DNA of 64,000 bases from Nereocystis luetkeana (GCA_031213475.1 JARUPZ010000019.1:767001-831000), one strand, 5' to 3'; numbered from the stretch's first letter, positions 47,768 through 59,150 are shown. A program made the numbers and translations. The notes: generated from the letters alone by a model not told the origin.

Positions 47768-49794
47768 GATGATGATGACGATGGTGTTTGTTGTCTCCAG
47801 AAGGTCAAAAGTACAACGGACTGGCTGGCTGGACGAATAAGAGACAGCGATCCAAACCGAGCAGCGGCAGCAGCAGCAGCAGCGAAAACCGGGGAGGTCG
47901 AAAGAGGCGCGACGCTGAAAAGCTTGGTATAGGGCAGAGGTTGAACGCGGGACCCCGGGCAGAGCGAAATATCACCGACTACGATGGGGGGAGGAGCTGC
48001 AGACCAGACGGTAGGGGGAACAAATCACAAAACTAATCAACCATCCCACATCTGAATCCCACAGTTTTTTCTCCGGGTTTGCCTCGGCATGATCGTGGAA
48101 ACCCCCGGGTTCGATTTGATTGTAGAATATCGTCATGTTTCTTGTTTTTTTGGGTCTTTTTGTTTGTTTTCAAGTCATTTCTTCTGCAATTTCACATTTT
48201 CACAGATCTCATCAGATCTCGGTCCCAATCCTACTGCTGTACGGCGACTGGGCAGGGGTTTCAGAGGGTAGCTTTCGCAGTCGGTTCTCTAGCGTCGCCT
48301 GGCAACTGCCATAAGCTCACGGCTTATAGCGCTGAGGTGGAAGGTGGAGGGTGGAAGGTTTGCCGGCAGGGGGACCGCGGTCGAAAATCAATTTTTTGGT
48401 GAACATCAAGATGATCCTTCGACCGAGGAAAAGGCGGTGTGACACAAGCAGAAGCACCGAGCATGCTCCAGCTCCCCACCCCGTGCATGGACAAGATCCG
48501 GGGGTGCTGCCTTCAGGTGAGAGGCATGTCTTTGACCTCTTGCGGTTCTCGAGCACTCAACCCTTCGCGTTCGGTTAGGTCTTATTGCGTCGAGCTAACC
48601 TGCTCAAACTCAAATTCTCAAGTTTTGAAACATGTACCAGGTACACAACGACAACAGCAGCAACACCAACAGCCTGCAGCAGCAAGCAGGAGCATTGATA
48701 GTAGCCGCGATGCGCAATACTACGTACCTGGTATAGCGTACATATCGCACGTCGCGCTAGAACGCACACAGAGTAACAAGATCATATCATTTATCACCCT
48801 CGCGCGTACATCAGATCAACCGGCGACTTGGACTCGACACACATACCGGAATGTCGGAATGCGGTACGTACGAAGGAGTAGTCAAAGGAGCGGAGCCTGT
48901 AGGGCAGTAAATAATACCAGGTGGTACATCAAACAGCCAAAAAACAGCAAGAAACTGCTGTACCTGACACCCAGAGGTGCAAAGTGCAAAGGAATCGTCG
49001 TGCGCAGTACAGGAATACGGCAGCAGTTACATACGTACGTACCCTGTACGATGTACCACATCTGGGCGGGATTAAAGGAACGTTTTATATATAAATATAA
49101 ATGACCAACGTTGCTTATATTTTCGATCAGATCGGTAGCCGGTACTGCTGTCTGTCACAGATCGTCGACAAATAGATCCATACAGATCCATATCCGTATC
49201 TTGAAGAGTGTGTAAAACCCGGTACGAACGATATCTATCTGCAGATAGATCTACAGCTGTGCTGTACCAAGTGCGTATGTATGTACATGGTACGTAGCTG
49301 TTACGCTGCTGCACACACACACTGATATATACCAGGTACTGCTGTACATAGTAGACCAGTACGTATGTACTTCGTAGTTTTTCGACTCGGGAGATACCTG
49401 CTGCAGCTGCTGTGTACTCCCAAGTCTAAAACTGTACGAGTGCACTGCGAAGTACCAGGTATGCTGTAGCCGGATACATAATATCCAGAGAGCAGTGATG
49501 AAGATGATGTTGATATCACATTATTAATAGCTCATTTCCCTGAAATCCTGCCTGTGGTCACACACAGTATGTTACACCATGTGCTTCAGAGGGTCCTTGG
49601 TATAATGAGAGTTTGTAATTTCCAGGGCTGCTCGCGGGTCAGGTCAAACCTCACGTTTTTTTGTTGTTTTTTTATCCTCCGGCGGATTGGTAAAAATCAA
49701 GCTTAAGCTCACCACACTTCCACGTAACCGTGTCGTGTGTCAATTTAACCTATAGCTCCCGTTGCAACCTCAGCATAAGCTGCTGTTACTACTG
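47768..49794. other. Intergenic region upstream of PIN1
   Basis: No conserved coding sequence seen. Exact TACCWGGTA motifs at 48635, 48725, 49330 and 49453. AGATC-rich repeat at about 49120-49260 (GATAGATCTACAGC, ATAGATCCATACAG). The PIN1 promoter should lie at the left end but is not recognisable. Confidence 0.5.
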
Positions 49795-50945
49795 GCGCTT
49801 GGGCACGTTGACCCGACCTGACCCCCGAGAGGGGCAGGTGCGGTGGAGATAGGAGATAGCCACCCGGGGGAGTCATCTCTCCCGGGTAGTGTGCGACTTG
49901 CGCGAGCTCACCCACTAACAAAAAACGAGGCTATGAGGCCTTCCCGCCGGACTTGGCCCAGTTACGGTCCACCCTACCCGTTGGGGCGTTGGTCCTCACG
50001 GGTCAGGCCGGGTCGTGTCGGATCAGCTGACCCGACCTGACCTGCGCTTTTTTTTTATGTCTTGACCTGACCCGACCCGACCCGACCCGCGAGATTTAGG
50101 AAATCTCCGGACCCGACCCGACCCGACCCGACCCGTGAGATTTGAAAACCTCTTGACCCGACCCGACCCGACCCATGAAATTTGAAAACCTCTTGACCCG
50201 GCCCGACCCGACCCGACCCGACCCGCCAAATTCCGATGGACCCGTGAGATACGGGTCGTGTCGCAGGTCGGGTCACCTCGACCTTTGAAACCCGTTGCTC
50301 TCGACCCGCGGGTTGGACCCGCGGATCCGGCCCGTTGGTCGACAAAATCAACAAGTAAACGTTGATTTTTGAACCCTGCAGCAATTCTTAGTGGTTATGG
50401 ATGGATGCAAACATGGGCATATAGACTTGGCGGTGTTTTACTTTTGGAATGTGGTATCATAGGAATGCTATTGAGTATTGGTGCGAGAGAAGCCTTTGGG
50501 CAGAACGAGAGAAGCTTTTGAAGTGTCGGGTCCGCGGGCCGAATGCGCGGGTCCGACCCGCGGGTCAGCGGAAGACAACTCGTTGGTCGTGCTGGCCCGC
50601 GAGCGACCCGTTTCTCGCGGGTCGTGACCTGACCCGAACCATGAGCTATTCATCACCTCTTCACCCGACCTGTTCCGACCCGCGAGATTTGAAAAGTTTC
50701 TTGACCCCACCCGACTCGTGAGATTTGAAAAACTCTTGAACCGACCCGACCCGACCCGACCCGACCCGTGAGGTTCGATTTTTTTTCACCCGACCTGACT
50801 CGACCCGCGAGATTTGAAACTATTTTGACCCGACCCGACCCGACCCGACCCGTGAGACTGTTAGCACTTGAGATTTTGAACACTTCATGACCCGACCCGA
50901 CCCGATCCGTGAGACTTTAAACTCCCCATGACCCCACCCACGGGT
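49795..50945. repeat. Minisatellite of CCCGA pentamers with an interspersed spacer
   Basis: Runs of CCCGA (GGGTC on the other strand) alternate with a conserved spacer GTGAGATTTGAAAA(A/C)CTCTTGA. The array is interrupted at about 50290-50640 by less regular sequence that also holds ACCCGCGGGT words. Open frames with Gly/Arg/Val/Ser repeats on the minus strand come from the array. Confidence 0.9.
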
Positions 50946-51204
50946 AGGGTCATGACCCGCGAACAGCCCTGGCAATTTCCACGGCGCCAAAAATTGAGGC
51001 TGGCTGAAGCTGTATTTCACTGGTGTTTAATTGGATGTTTCCACCGCCCCATCTACGACCGCGATCTACTAAAAGATAGAAACCGGGACCGGCGATTTTT
51101 GTGTTCCACCAATCACACAAACGCAAGCGCACGTGCAGACGAGCAGAGTGCAGCGTACAACAACACACAGCAGAAGTGTACATACATAACGAAGCATGCA
51201 GCCA
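50946..51204. other. Unique-looking stretch, no gene recognised
   Basis: No conserved frame or repeat recognised between the CCCGA array and the SINE fragment. Confidence 0.5.
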
Positions 51205-51390
51205 ACAGTAGGAGTTCCAGCCCAACTCGTGGGAGGCTTTTACGTTTCTACCCTTCCTTGAGCGGCCTTCTGGACAAGCCGTGGTCACAGGTGTCATCAT
51301 TTCTCCCCCCCCCGGCATCCGCTTCCATTTTCATCGCGCACGGGGTTGGGTATTCCCATTGCTCGCCGATTTTCTTACGTCACGTTTATT
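51205..51390 (-). repeat. SINE family 1, truncated antisense copy
   Basis: CAACTCGTGGGAGGCTTTTA, GACAAGCCGTGGTCACAGGT and CGCACGGGGTTGGGTATTCC match the body of the copy at 31787-32118. The tRNA-like head is missing (the match stops near 51385). Confidence 0.8.
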
Positions 51391-52109
51391 GTCAGTACGA
51401 TACTTAGTTGCGGTGGTATGGTTGCAGCAGTGGTGGACTACTCTGTATATGAAGTGGCATAAACGAGCCGCGCTTTCCAAACGCCCAAACCCCTCCAGCA
51501 CAGTCTAGACTGGCGTGCCACCCCCAACGTGCGGTAATTCTTGCAACTATGCACGGCACCCCTCGGCAGCTGTTAAATTGCTGCACGTTTAGATAAACGA
51601 ATCAACCGCAATTGAGCCCGTGTGAGCCCACGTCAAACGGAAATCTGCGAACACCCTACGCAGCCGATCCAGAGGTCGCGCAATCTAGGCTCCAAATCAA
51701 ACTGGATCCGATCATCATTAAATCAGTCTAAATATATTTTTACGAAATATTTGCTGGTACGAACCAGTTTCGTATTATAGTAATATTATGAATAGAAGTC
51801 AACATTAATACGGGATCCAAGTCGATGAGGTGTTCCGCAACCTCTTTCTTTGGAGGGGACGGGAGGCGGGGCGGCGGCGGGGGAGGGGGGGAGTTTGGTT
51901 GTTTTCCGCTGCGCCGCGAGCCGAGATCAACACAGGTGAACTGCGAATATATATCAGGTAAACCAATCATTGACCATTCTGAAGGAAGAGCGGCAGGATC
52001 GCCCAGCGGAAGGGCGTCGGTAATGTCGATTCGCTTTCCCGTCGCTACATCCCTGCTTCAGTAGTGAACTACTGCTACACACTATAAATAGTCAAGGGAC
52101 ACCCCCCCG
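51391..52109. other. Intergenic region, no gene recognised
   Basis: G-rich GGCGG/GGGAG repeats near 51855-51890; otherwise unremarkable, no supported gene. Confidence 0.5.
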
Positions 52110-52645
52110 ATACATGGACCCTATTATATATAGGTTGGGTTGGCGTCCGTTGGTGACGACACTGTAAAACATGCCGCTCACTGCGTGAGCTAGACAACCA
52201 GGGCACCGTTTTTTTTTTTTTTTCAGCTGGTGGTCGAGTGAGATCATTTGTGCGAGGTGAAGAACCTTTACTCCGCACAAGTGGGGATTGATCGTATCAC
52301 GTAGTGTTCATGGTAAGGCACCCAAGCGGCAGTTACATAGTATTCCCACTGCTGTCTCTGGAAGTGACTACACCGGAAATTAAATCAACTCATTGAAACT
52401 GTCGTCCATATGCAAGTCCGCCTCAAAAGCGGTTCTTAGTAGGATGCAGTCCACCCTTCATGCGACTCGCCGGACACCTCACGGCGCCTCGCGCTTGGTG
52501 CGAGCAATGTCTGCCTGGTCGGTGAAAACCCGACTTGCTCCGTCCCGACATTGTAGGGATGCGAGGGTCTATGGTCATACGACTACGGCCGTGCATGAGA
52601 TCGAGTGCATCTCTCCTATCGTGTACACCCTCCCCCCCCCCCCGT
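52110..52645 (+). repeat. R1 element, long copy 2
   Basis: Aligns with 32435-32985 throughout, with about 90 percent identity by eye. It has the same internal T-run, the GTCCATATGCAAGTCCGCC block, the GGGATGCGAGGGTC and GACTACGGCC 3' block, and a C-rich tail (CCCTCCCCCC). Confidence 0.82.
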
Positions 52646-52741
52646 GCGACATCGTGGGAGCCAACACCATGCGCATTTTGTGGGGAGGCTCCACGATCCA
52701 ACGTACTGAACACTTCGAGGGTAACCAACGTATTGAACGCT

Positions 52742-52838
52742 TTAACCCTTTTAGGACCCCAGTCCCGTTTTGGGGACAAATCACTTGGAAATAGGCTGGT
52801 TTGTCCCCGAATCGGGACTGCGGTGCTAAAGGGGTTAA
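52742..52838. repeat. MITE-B copy 7
   Basis: TTAACCCTTTTAGGACCCCA on the left, GCTAAAGGGGTTAA on the right, TTAA at both ends. Confidence 0.92.
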
Positions 52839-53207
52839 GGGGCACTCGAGAGGCGGTGGTTCATGATGCACTTCTTAGGGTATTCCAGGTATGTCGTTTG
52901 ATGTTGCGCAGTACATACCGGTATCTGCGACTGACGTACCTGGTACATGAGACAATTGTGGTGTGGTTTGGTGTATGGTTTGGTGTGTGGCGTGTGGTGT
53001 GGTGTGGCGTGATGTCGTGAGGTGTGGGTGGTGCGCGGCAATGGGCTACGAACAATACTACAGAGTGTAGAGCTCCTCTGTTAGGAGGGTCATGGCCCAT
53101 ATAGGTGCGCGGTGTGCAGCGAAGGCAGCTTTCCGCGGGGACTTCGGCGAAGCAAGGCAGAACAGTTTTTGCGGGCGTAGTGACTTTCGTACCGAGCGTA
53201 ACACACT

Positions 53208-53226
53208 GCTGCTGCTGCTGCTGCTG
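53208..53226. repeat. CTG trinucleotide run
   Basis: Six to seven CTG units. Upstream, GTGTGGTGTGG-type repeats lie at about 52965-53035. No gene between 52839 and 53583. Confidence 0.8.
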
Positions 53227-53583
53227 CGTGGAGACTTCCCGACGATTGCTGCTGTGAAAATGTGTTGCCGCAACAGGAACAATAGGCATTCAAACATTCA
53301 AACCGCGGGGCATTGTTTTGTTTTGTTTTTTTTCTTCCTTCCGCTGTCCGTGCACATACATACATGTATGATGATATGATTCATTCATACGGAGTATTTA
53401 CTGTATATGAACACGTCACATTATATGCAAAGTACAGCAACGTCTAATACTCATGTTTATGAAAGTGATAATAGTAGTACCGCCGCGTGGACATACGTCA
53501 GTAGCAGCGTGAGAAATCTAGTTAATGTTCGTATATATTGCATTTTTGAATGATATCACTCTCGCGAGTGACGCAGAGCGGAT

Positions 53584-53672
53584 ACTTTAGAACCGCAGTC
53601 CCGTTTTGGGGACAAACTACTTGAAATATGAATAGTTTGTCCCCAAAACGGGACTGCGGTTTTAAAAGGGTT
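53584..53672. repeat. MITE-B copy 8
   Basis: GAACCGCAGTCCCGTTTTGG and its complement, very well matched. The outermost CCC and TTAA are lost on the left and degraded on the right. Confidence 0.88.
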
Positions 53673-53823
53673 GCTATCAATAGTAACGATGGGAGAGTTG
53701 ATGGAGTTGTGAACGGTTCCCGGTCCCTGGCACACGACATCCCAAACACAACAGCCCGAATATTAGCAGCCAAAGAAAGCAACAGCCCAGCCACGGCGAA
53801 CAGCAGCCAGAAGCAACTACTAT

Positions 53824-54035
53824 TTACGGGGGACCATATTACGGGGGGGCATATTAAATAGGACCTACGGTACATACAAAATCCTATATTTATCACTATT
53901 TTTACTAAGAACATTTGGTCCTATTTACTATGGTCCCCTGTAACAGTAAATAGGACCAAATATTGTTAGTAAAAACAGAAAAATATATAGGTTATTGTGT
54001 GTACCGTAGGTCCTATTTAATATAGTCCCCCGTAA
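53824..54035. repeat. MITE-A copy 11 (outer), hosting copy 12
   Basis: The outer element begins TTACGGGGGACCATA, is interrupted after TA, and resumes at 53946 with GTAAATAGGACCAAATAT, ending GTCCCCCGTAA at 54035. Confidence 0.9.
53839..53943. repeat. MITE-A copy 12 (inner), nested in copy 11
   Basis: It starts TTACGGGGGGGCATATTAAA and ends GGTCCCCTGTAA. TA precedes it and CA (a changed TA) follows it, as expected for a TA target. Confidence 0.9.
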
Positions 54036-54498
54036 ATATCACCAACAGGACCTACGAAAAACAACACTACAGCCCGCAGAGGGGAGAACCCCAAAAGCGC
54101 AGCACCAACAAACAGCCCGAACAAACAGCGCCCCCCACGCCTGTTGTGTACCAGCACGTACCTCTTGGGCAGGGGTGCCAGCGCGTCCCTCTGCTGGTAG
54201 TTGCTGTATTTTTCTACTGTGCATGCACTACTTCTGCTGTCGATACGCGTGGCCACCATATACTCCAGTTTGTAAAGCTGCGCGTTTTGATGTTGTGCGT
54301 CGTTTGGTGCATCAACTGCTATTTATACTACAGTCTAATAGTACCAGTATACAGCAGTACATCAATCGCTCCACTCAAAAGCAAAGAAGAAGAAGAAATG
54401 GCGTCCAGGGGTATTCGTACACGAAAACAACAGAAAACTTACAGCTGTAGCCACACTCGCTCCCATGTCGGAATCGAAAATAAGCAACCTACAGCAGT

Positions 54499-54601
54499 TT
54501 TACGGGGGACCATAGTGAAGTAGACCTACGGTACACACAAAAACCTGTAATTTTTCCTATTTTTACCAACAATATTTGGTCCTATTTACTGTCCCCCATA
54601 G
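54499..54601. repeat. MITE-A copy 13
   Basis: TTACGGGGGACCATAGTGAA on the left. The right end is degraded (ACTGTCCCCCATAG). CTACAGCAG lies directly before it. Confidence 0.88.
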
Positions 54602-54654
54602 TAGTACGAGCTACGAGCAGCAGGTTGGGATTTTGGCCAGAAATTACCGTCGCG

Positions 54655-56983
54655 GAGGGGGGTAGGGAATAGGACCAAGTATTGATACTTAAAATAGCAG
54701 AATATACACCACACCCTGGACAATTACCATTCCTATAGTCTATTGTGTCTACAATTGATTCAGGAGGATGTGTCTTGATAGGGTCTGTCTTGACAATTGT
54801 TTTTGGCGACTGTCTATTAGTTGACATTGTCCATACAATTGATTTCGGCGATTGCCCATTGATTGGAAATGGCCAGACAATTGTTTTTGGCGATTGTCTA
54901 TCGATTGGAATTGCCCAGGCAATTAATTTCGAAGACCATCTGCTAGTTGGAATTGCGTGAGCAATAGGTTTCGAGTGTTGCCTATGAATTGGAACTGCTG
55001 TCCAAAACAAATGGTTGCGGAGACTGCTAATTAATTGGAATTATTCAGAAAATTGATTTCGGGTGCTGATTCAATAATTGGAAGTGTTCAGACAATTGAT
55101 TTCGGATGTTGTCCACTAACTGAAATTGGTCAGGTCAGGCAATTGATTTCGGGAGCTGCTGTCTATTAAGTGGATTTGTCTGAACATTTGATTTCGGCTG
55201 CTGCTTATTGACTGAAATTGTCCGCACAAATGATTTCGGGCCCAGTCAATTAAATGGAATTGTCCAAACGGACTTCGGCGATTGGAATTAGTTGGAACTG
55301 TGTGTCCGCACAATTTGTTTCAAATGCCGCGCAAGAAATCAATTGCTCGATAAATGTCATGGCCGTGTACCTACAGTAGTTATTGTATTGTGATAGACAC
55401 TCCCCATTGAATAGATACTACTCGTAAGATGGAACAAAAAAGGACCTTGCATATTTCTGCTTATAGAGGAAAGTTCCCGATCGTGTTGTAGAGGCAACAC
55501 TACCATGATGGTACTGTTGTGTACTGTCCAAATCAACTGTGGTTCTACAAGTAGCTGCCAGCTTTGATATAACAGAGCCCTCTTCAACTCGATAGTCACG
55601 ACAACTCCAATTAGTAGATCGCTTCCGAAACCCATTGTCCGGACAATTCCAATTAATGGGCGGTGTCCCAAAGCAGTTGCCCCGACAAGTCCAATTCATG
55701 TAAATAACCCGAGATCGGTTGTTCAAGCAATTCCAATTATTAGACAGCCTGTGAAATCATTTGCCAGCACAATTTCAATCGATGGGCAGTCTCCGAGCTT
55801 AATTGTCTGGGCAATTCCAATCTTTGAAAAGCACCAAACACCAATTGTTCAGACAATTCCAATTCATGGGCAGTCTCTGAAATCAATTATCAGGGCAACT
55901 TCAATTGATAGAGAATCTCCAAAATTATTTGTCCGGACAATTCCAATTGTTCGTACAGTACCCGATATCATTTGTCCGAATAAATCCAATTAATAGACAA
56001 TATCCAATCAATTGTCTAAACAATTTCAATTGCTAGACAGTCTATGACATCACTTGCCCGGACAATTCCAATTGATAGACTATTCCGTGAATCTGCTGTA
56101 GGGGCAATAGTCTATTGATAGGTCTATTGTCCCAAGGCGTAAGCAGAACAGGGCGGGACACCCCAACTTTAGTTTTGTATGTTATGTCCGCACGTAGAAA
56201 GTATTGATACCGCCTAGCCCATGTGCTCATACGTAAATATTAAAAAAAGGTTTCACATAACAAAATAATCCGTGTGCACTGATGTTTTGAAAAGTACGGG
56301 CAGCAGACTTGAGAGACTGCCCACCAACGGCATTGTCTGAGGTAGTTTTGGAGATTTAGTATTTGTCGAAATGGTCCGGATAATTGATTTTGTATACCGT
56401 CTATAAATTGGAACTGCACGGATAATTGATGTAGAAAGCAGTCTGCTACTTCGTAGTCGAAAATTGTCCCGACAATTGATTTTGGAGACTGCGTATAAAT
56501 TGGAATCGTCCGGCCAATTGATCTGGGAGACTGTCTATTAATTGGAGTTGCCGGGACAAGTAATTTGGACGTCAGTCTATGAATTGAATTTGTCCGGACA
56601 ACTATGTCGGGGGGCCGACTATTAATTGGAATTGTCGGGACAATTGGTTCGGGAGACAGTCTGTCAATTGGAATCGGCCAGACAAATTATTCAGGAGAAG
56701 GCCCATTAGTTGGAATTATCCGGACCATTGATTTCGGAGACTGCCTATAAAGGGAAATTGTGTGGACAATAGAGCCAGGTAGGGATCACTTGGTAGAAAT
56801 TGTCTGGATAATAGAGCTCGACACCTTTCACCTAACTGGAATTAGGGACCACAATAGACAGTCAATTCGCAATAGGAAGCTATTAATAGACTATTAGACT
56901 ATTGTCTATTGTCCACAGGGTGTGGAAAATATATAGGTTTTTGTCTGTACCGTTGGTCCTATTTACTATGGTCCCCCGTAATA
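54655..56983. repeat. MITE-A copy 14, split by a 2.2-kb insertion
   Basis: The left half (54655-54706) has AATAGGACCAAGTATTG and AGAATATA. The right half (56928-56983) has AATATATAGGTTTTTG, GGTCCTATTTACTATG and GTCCCCCGTAA. Together they make one ordinary MITE-A interrupted at AATATA. Confidence 0.85.
54707..56927. mobile_element. 2.2-kb TIR element filled with oriented ~60-bp repeat units
   Basis: The ends CCACACCCTGGACAAT and ATTGTCCACAGGGTGTGG are inverted repeats. AATATA flanks both sides and may be a 6-bp target duplication, though AT-rich. The inside has no coding frame. It is built from many diverged units of the form ATTGGAATTGTCCGGACAAT plus TGATTTCGGAGACTGTCT. The units read plus at about 54745-55330, minus at about 55555-56080 and plus again at about 56380-56760. 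This suggests a non-autonomous DNA transposon whose subterminal repeats have been amplified. Confidence 0.75.
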
Positions 56984-57024
56984 AGACATGTTTTTTTTTG
57001 TTTTTCTTCGCTTGATTTCAAGTA

Positions 57025-57260
57025 CCTCACCCTTCATGCGACTCGCCGGACACCTCACGGCGCTTTGCGCTCGGTGCAAGCAATGTATGCCTGGTCGGTG
57101 AAACCCGACATGGTCCGTCCTGGCGTTGTAGGGATGCGAGGGCCTATGGTCGTACGACTACGGCCATACATGAAATCCAGTACCTGGTACATATCTCCTA
57201 TCGGGTACCCCCCCCCCCCCCCCCCGCCCCCCCCCCCCCCCCCCCCCCCCTCCCCCCCCA
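57025..57260 (+). repeat. R1 element, 5'-truncated copy with TACCTGGTA insertion and long C tail
   Basis: From TCACCCTTCATGCGACTCGC through GGGATGCGAGGGCC to TATCGGGTAC, then about 50 nearly pure C. At 57181-57189 it reads TACCTGGTA where the copy at 32435 has a single TA before CATCTCTCC. Confidence 0.82.
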
Positions 57261-57510
57261 CCCCGCTTCTCTGGGACTAACAAAAAAAGTGAGTGGGTCG
57301 TTTTTTCTTGTCTCTTGAGCACTTTTGGTTGGCCTGTTGGTCGTTGGTCGCTGGTCGTTGGGTTGAAGTTCGAACCATGCCCCCCCTCCTACCGACCAGC
57401 TCCTGAAATCTTCTTTCGTGAAATAAAAGCCGTGAAATAAAAGGGTTGGATCTATTAAACAATAAAAGTTGATAATTTAAACAGCTGTCGCTATGAACTC
57501 GCGAAGTAGG

Positions 57511-57541
<31 letters not shown>

Positions 57542-57801
57542 TATATTATAAGTGTCGTCAACTTGTGTGCGTTGGGTGTTGAAAGAAAAGAAAAAAATGA
57601 ACAAATTCATGTAACGAGCGTACTGGGTACGAAAATCAGGACATGCAACAAACAACCTCACGGCGAGTAGCTCGTACACCGACCGCACCCCACCCCACTG
57701 GCCAGCCGCTGAGGCCTCATCGATTTCGAAGGGGGTCCCCATAAAAGCGCCGTCGAAACTGAAAATACTCGCATTCGCTCGAAGTAATCTATAATAGCTA
57801 C
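57261..57801. other. Intergenic stretch with a TA microsatellite
   Basis: (TA)n at about 57511-57536. Otherwise no supported feature. Confidence 0.55.
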
Positions 57802-57918
57802 TATGACAGGAGACCATAGTAAATAGGACCGTAAATAGGACCTAAGGTACACACAAAAACTACATATTTACCTATTTTTACGAACAACGTTTGGTCCTAT
57901 TTACTATGGTCCCCCGCA
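57802..57918. repeat. MITE-A copy 15
   Basis: Both arms are present, with a short internal duplication (GTAAATAGGACC twice) on the left and degraded outer bases (GACAGGAGACC). Confidence 0.88.
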
Positions 57919-57986
57919 CTACTAATAACTCGTAGTTGCGGCGTTGTAATTACTGTAGCTGCAGCTGTTAATATATTACAGCAGTA

Positions 57987-58084
57987 TCCCTTTTAGGCGC
58001 CGCAGTCCCATCTTGTGGACAACCCACGCATGGTCTGAGTGGTTGTTCCCCAAAGCGAGACTGCGATTTGCCCTAAAAGAGTCA
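57987..58084. repeat. MITE-B copy 9
   Basis: CCCTTTTAGGCGCCGCAGTC on the left and GCCCTAAAAGAG on the right, with a diverged core. First of three copies within 500 bp. Confidence 0.82.
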
Positions 58085-58272
58085 AACACTGTGAAACACG
58101 CAAAAAGGTAATACGCCCATTTTCCTTTTTTTTCTACCGGTACATGGACGATTTCTTCCCCCGATTTTTTTTTTCATTTCTCCGAAACTATGTAGGGGGG
58201 AGGGGGTGTGCGTGCGGAAACGGCGAAAATGGTGGGCGTTGGAGAAATATCTCGTCGGGATATTTCTTCAAA

Positions 58273-58366
58273 CCGTTTCAGGACGGCAGTCCCGTTTTGG
58301 GGACAAACCGCTCCTTTTTTTTTCGTGGTTTAGTCCCCCAAAATGAGACTGCAGTTTCAAACAAGG
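58273..58366. repeat. MITE-B copy 10
   Basis: GCAGTCCCGTTTTGGGGACA on the left, TTTAGTCCCCCAAAATGAG on the right, with a T-run in the loop and lost TTAA ends. Confidence 0.8.
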
Positions 58367-58379
58367 GATTTACTACCAC

Positions 58380-58470
58380 CCGCTTAGGACCGCAGTCCCC
58401 GTTTTTTGGGGACGAACCACTTGTAGTTCGAGTCGTCTGTCCCCAAAACGGGACCGCAGCTCTGAAAGAT
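58380..58470. repeat. MITE-B copy 11
   Basis: TTAGGACCGCAGTCCCCG on the left, CTGTCCCCAAAACGGGACCG on the right; ends degraded. Confidence 0.82.
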
Positions 58471-59150
58471 CGATCGCTCGGCGTTTGCACCCCCCTCCCC
58501 GCTGTTGAAAAAACTACAGCAGTGGCTTGTGAGTTGGTCCAAGGGAGTGCGCTATCTCATGACCCCGGGGAAAAGTGTTATTGCGGTGGCGTTGTCTGCT
58601 GAGTTCAGGGTATACTCACGAGTACCCATTCCTCTGTGGTACGAGACCGTGCACAATATTCAGGTGCCCTTCTCCCAGATTTTTGGACCTGGTGGCAGGT
58701 ACAGCAGGTAGGTGAGGTGTACAGCAGCGGTATTGGGAATTTCAACGATATTGGACATTTCGATTTTTTTTTTTTTTTGTTGCGGGTGGTGCCTGAGAGT
58801 CTGAGAGTACCGGAGGGGGGGGGGGGTATACGATACGAATGCTGTGCTGCTTCTCTATGAGCGCTTGTTTTTTGACACTGCGATGCTCGCTTTGCTGCTG
58901 CTTCTGCATGATGAGTGCTTGTTTTTTGGCAATGCTATGCTTACCTTGCTGCTGCTTCGAGTACAATATTGTACCGGGTTGTGCTCTACCAGTACCTTGT
59001 ATCGTTTGAGAACGTCTCCCTCCTTTGAACGTAACTAAAAACTAGAACAGGCGCTGGCTGAGCTCTGAGCCACGCATCGCGGTTGTCCGAACGTTATTTC
59101 CTTGCGTTTCCGCGCTTTCGTGTGTCGAAGCTACGACCCACGATTCACTA
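58471..59150. other. Intergenic region, small tandem duplication
   Basis: A direct duplication of about 55 bp at 58860-58960 (GCTTGTTTTTTG, GCAATGCTATGC-like, TTGCTGCTGCTTC). No gene. Confidence 0.55.

Noticed and set aside
50023-50384. Repetitive Gly/Arg/Ser protein frames
   Set aside because: All frames are translations of the CCCGA minisatellite.
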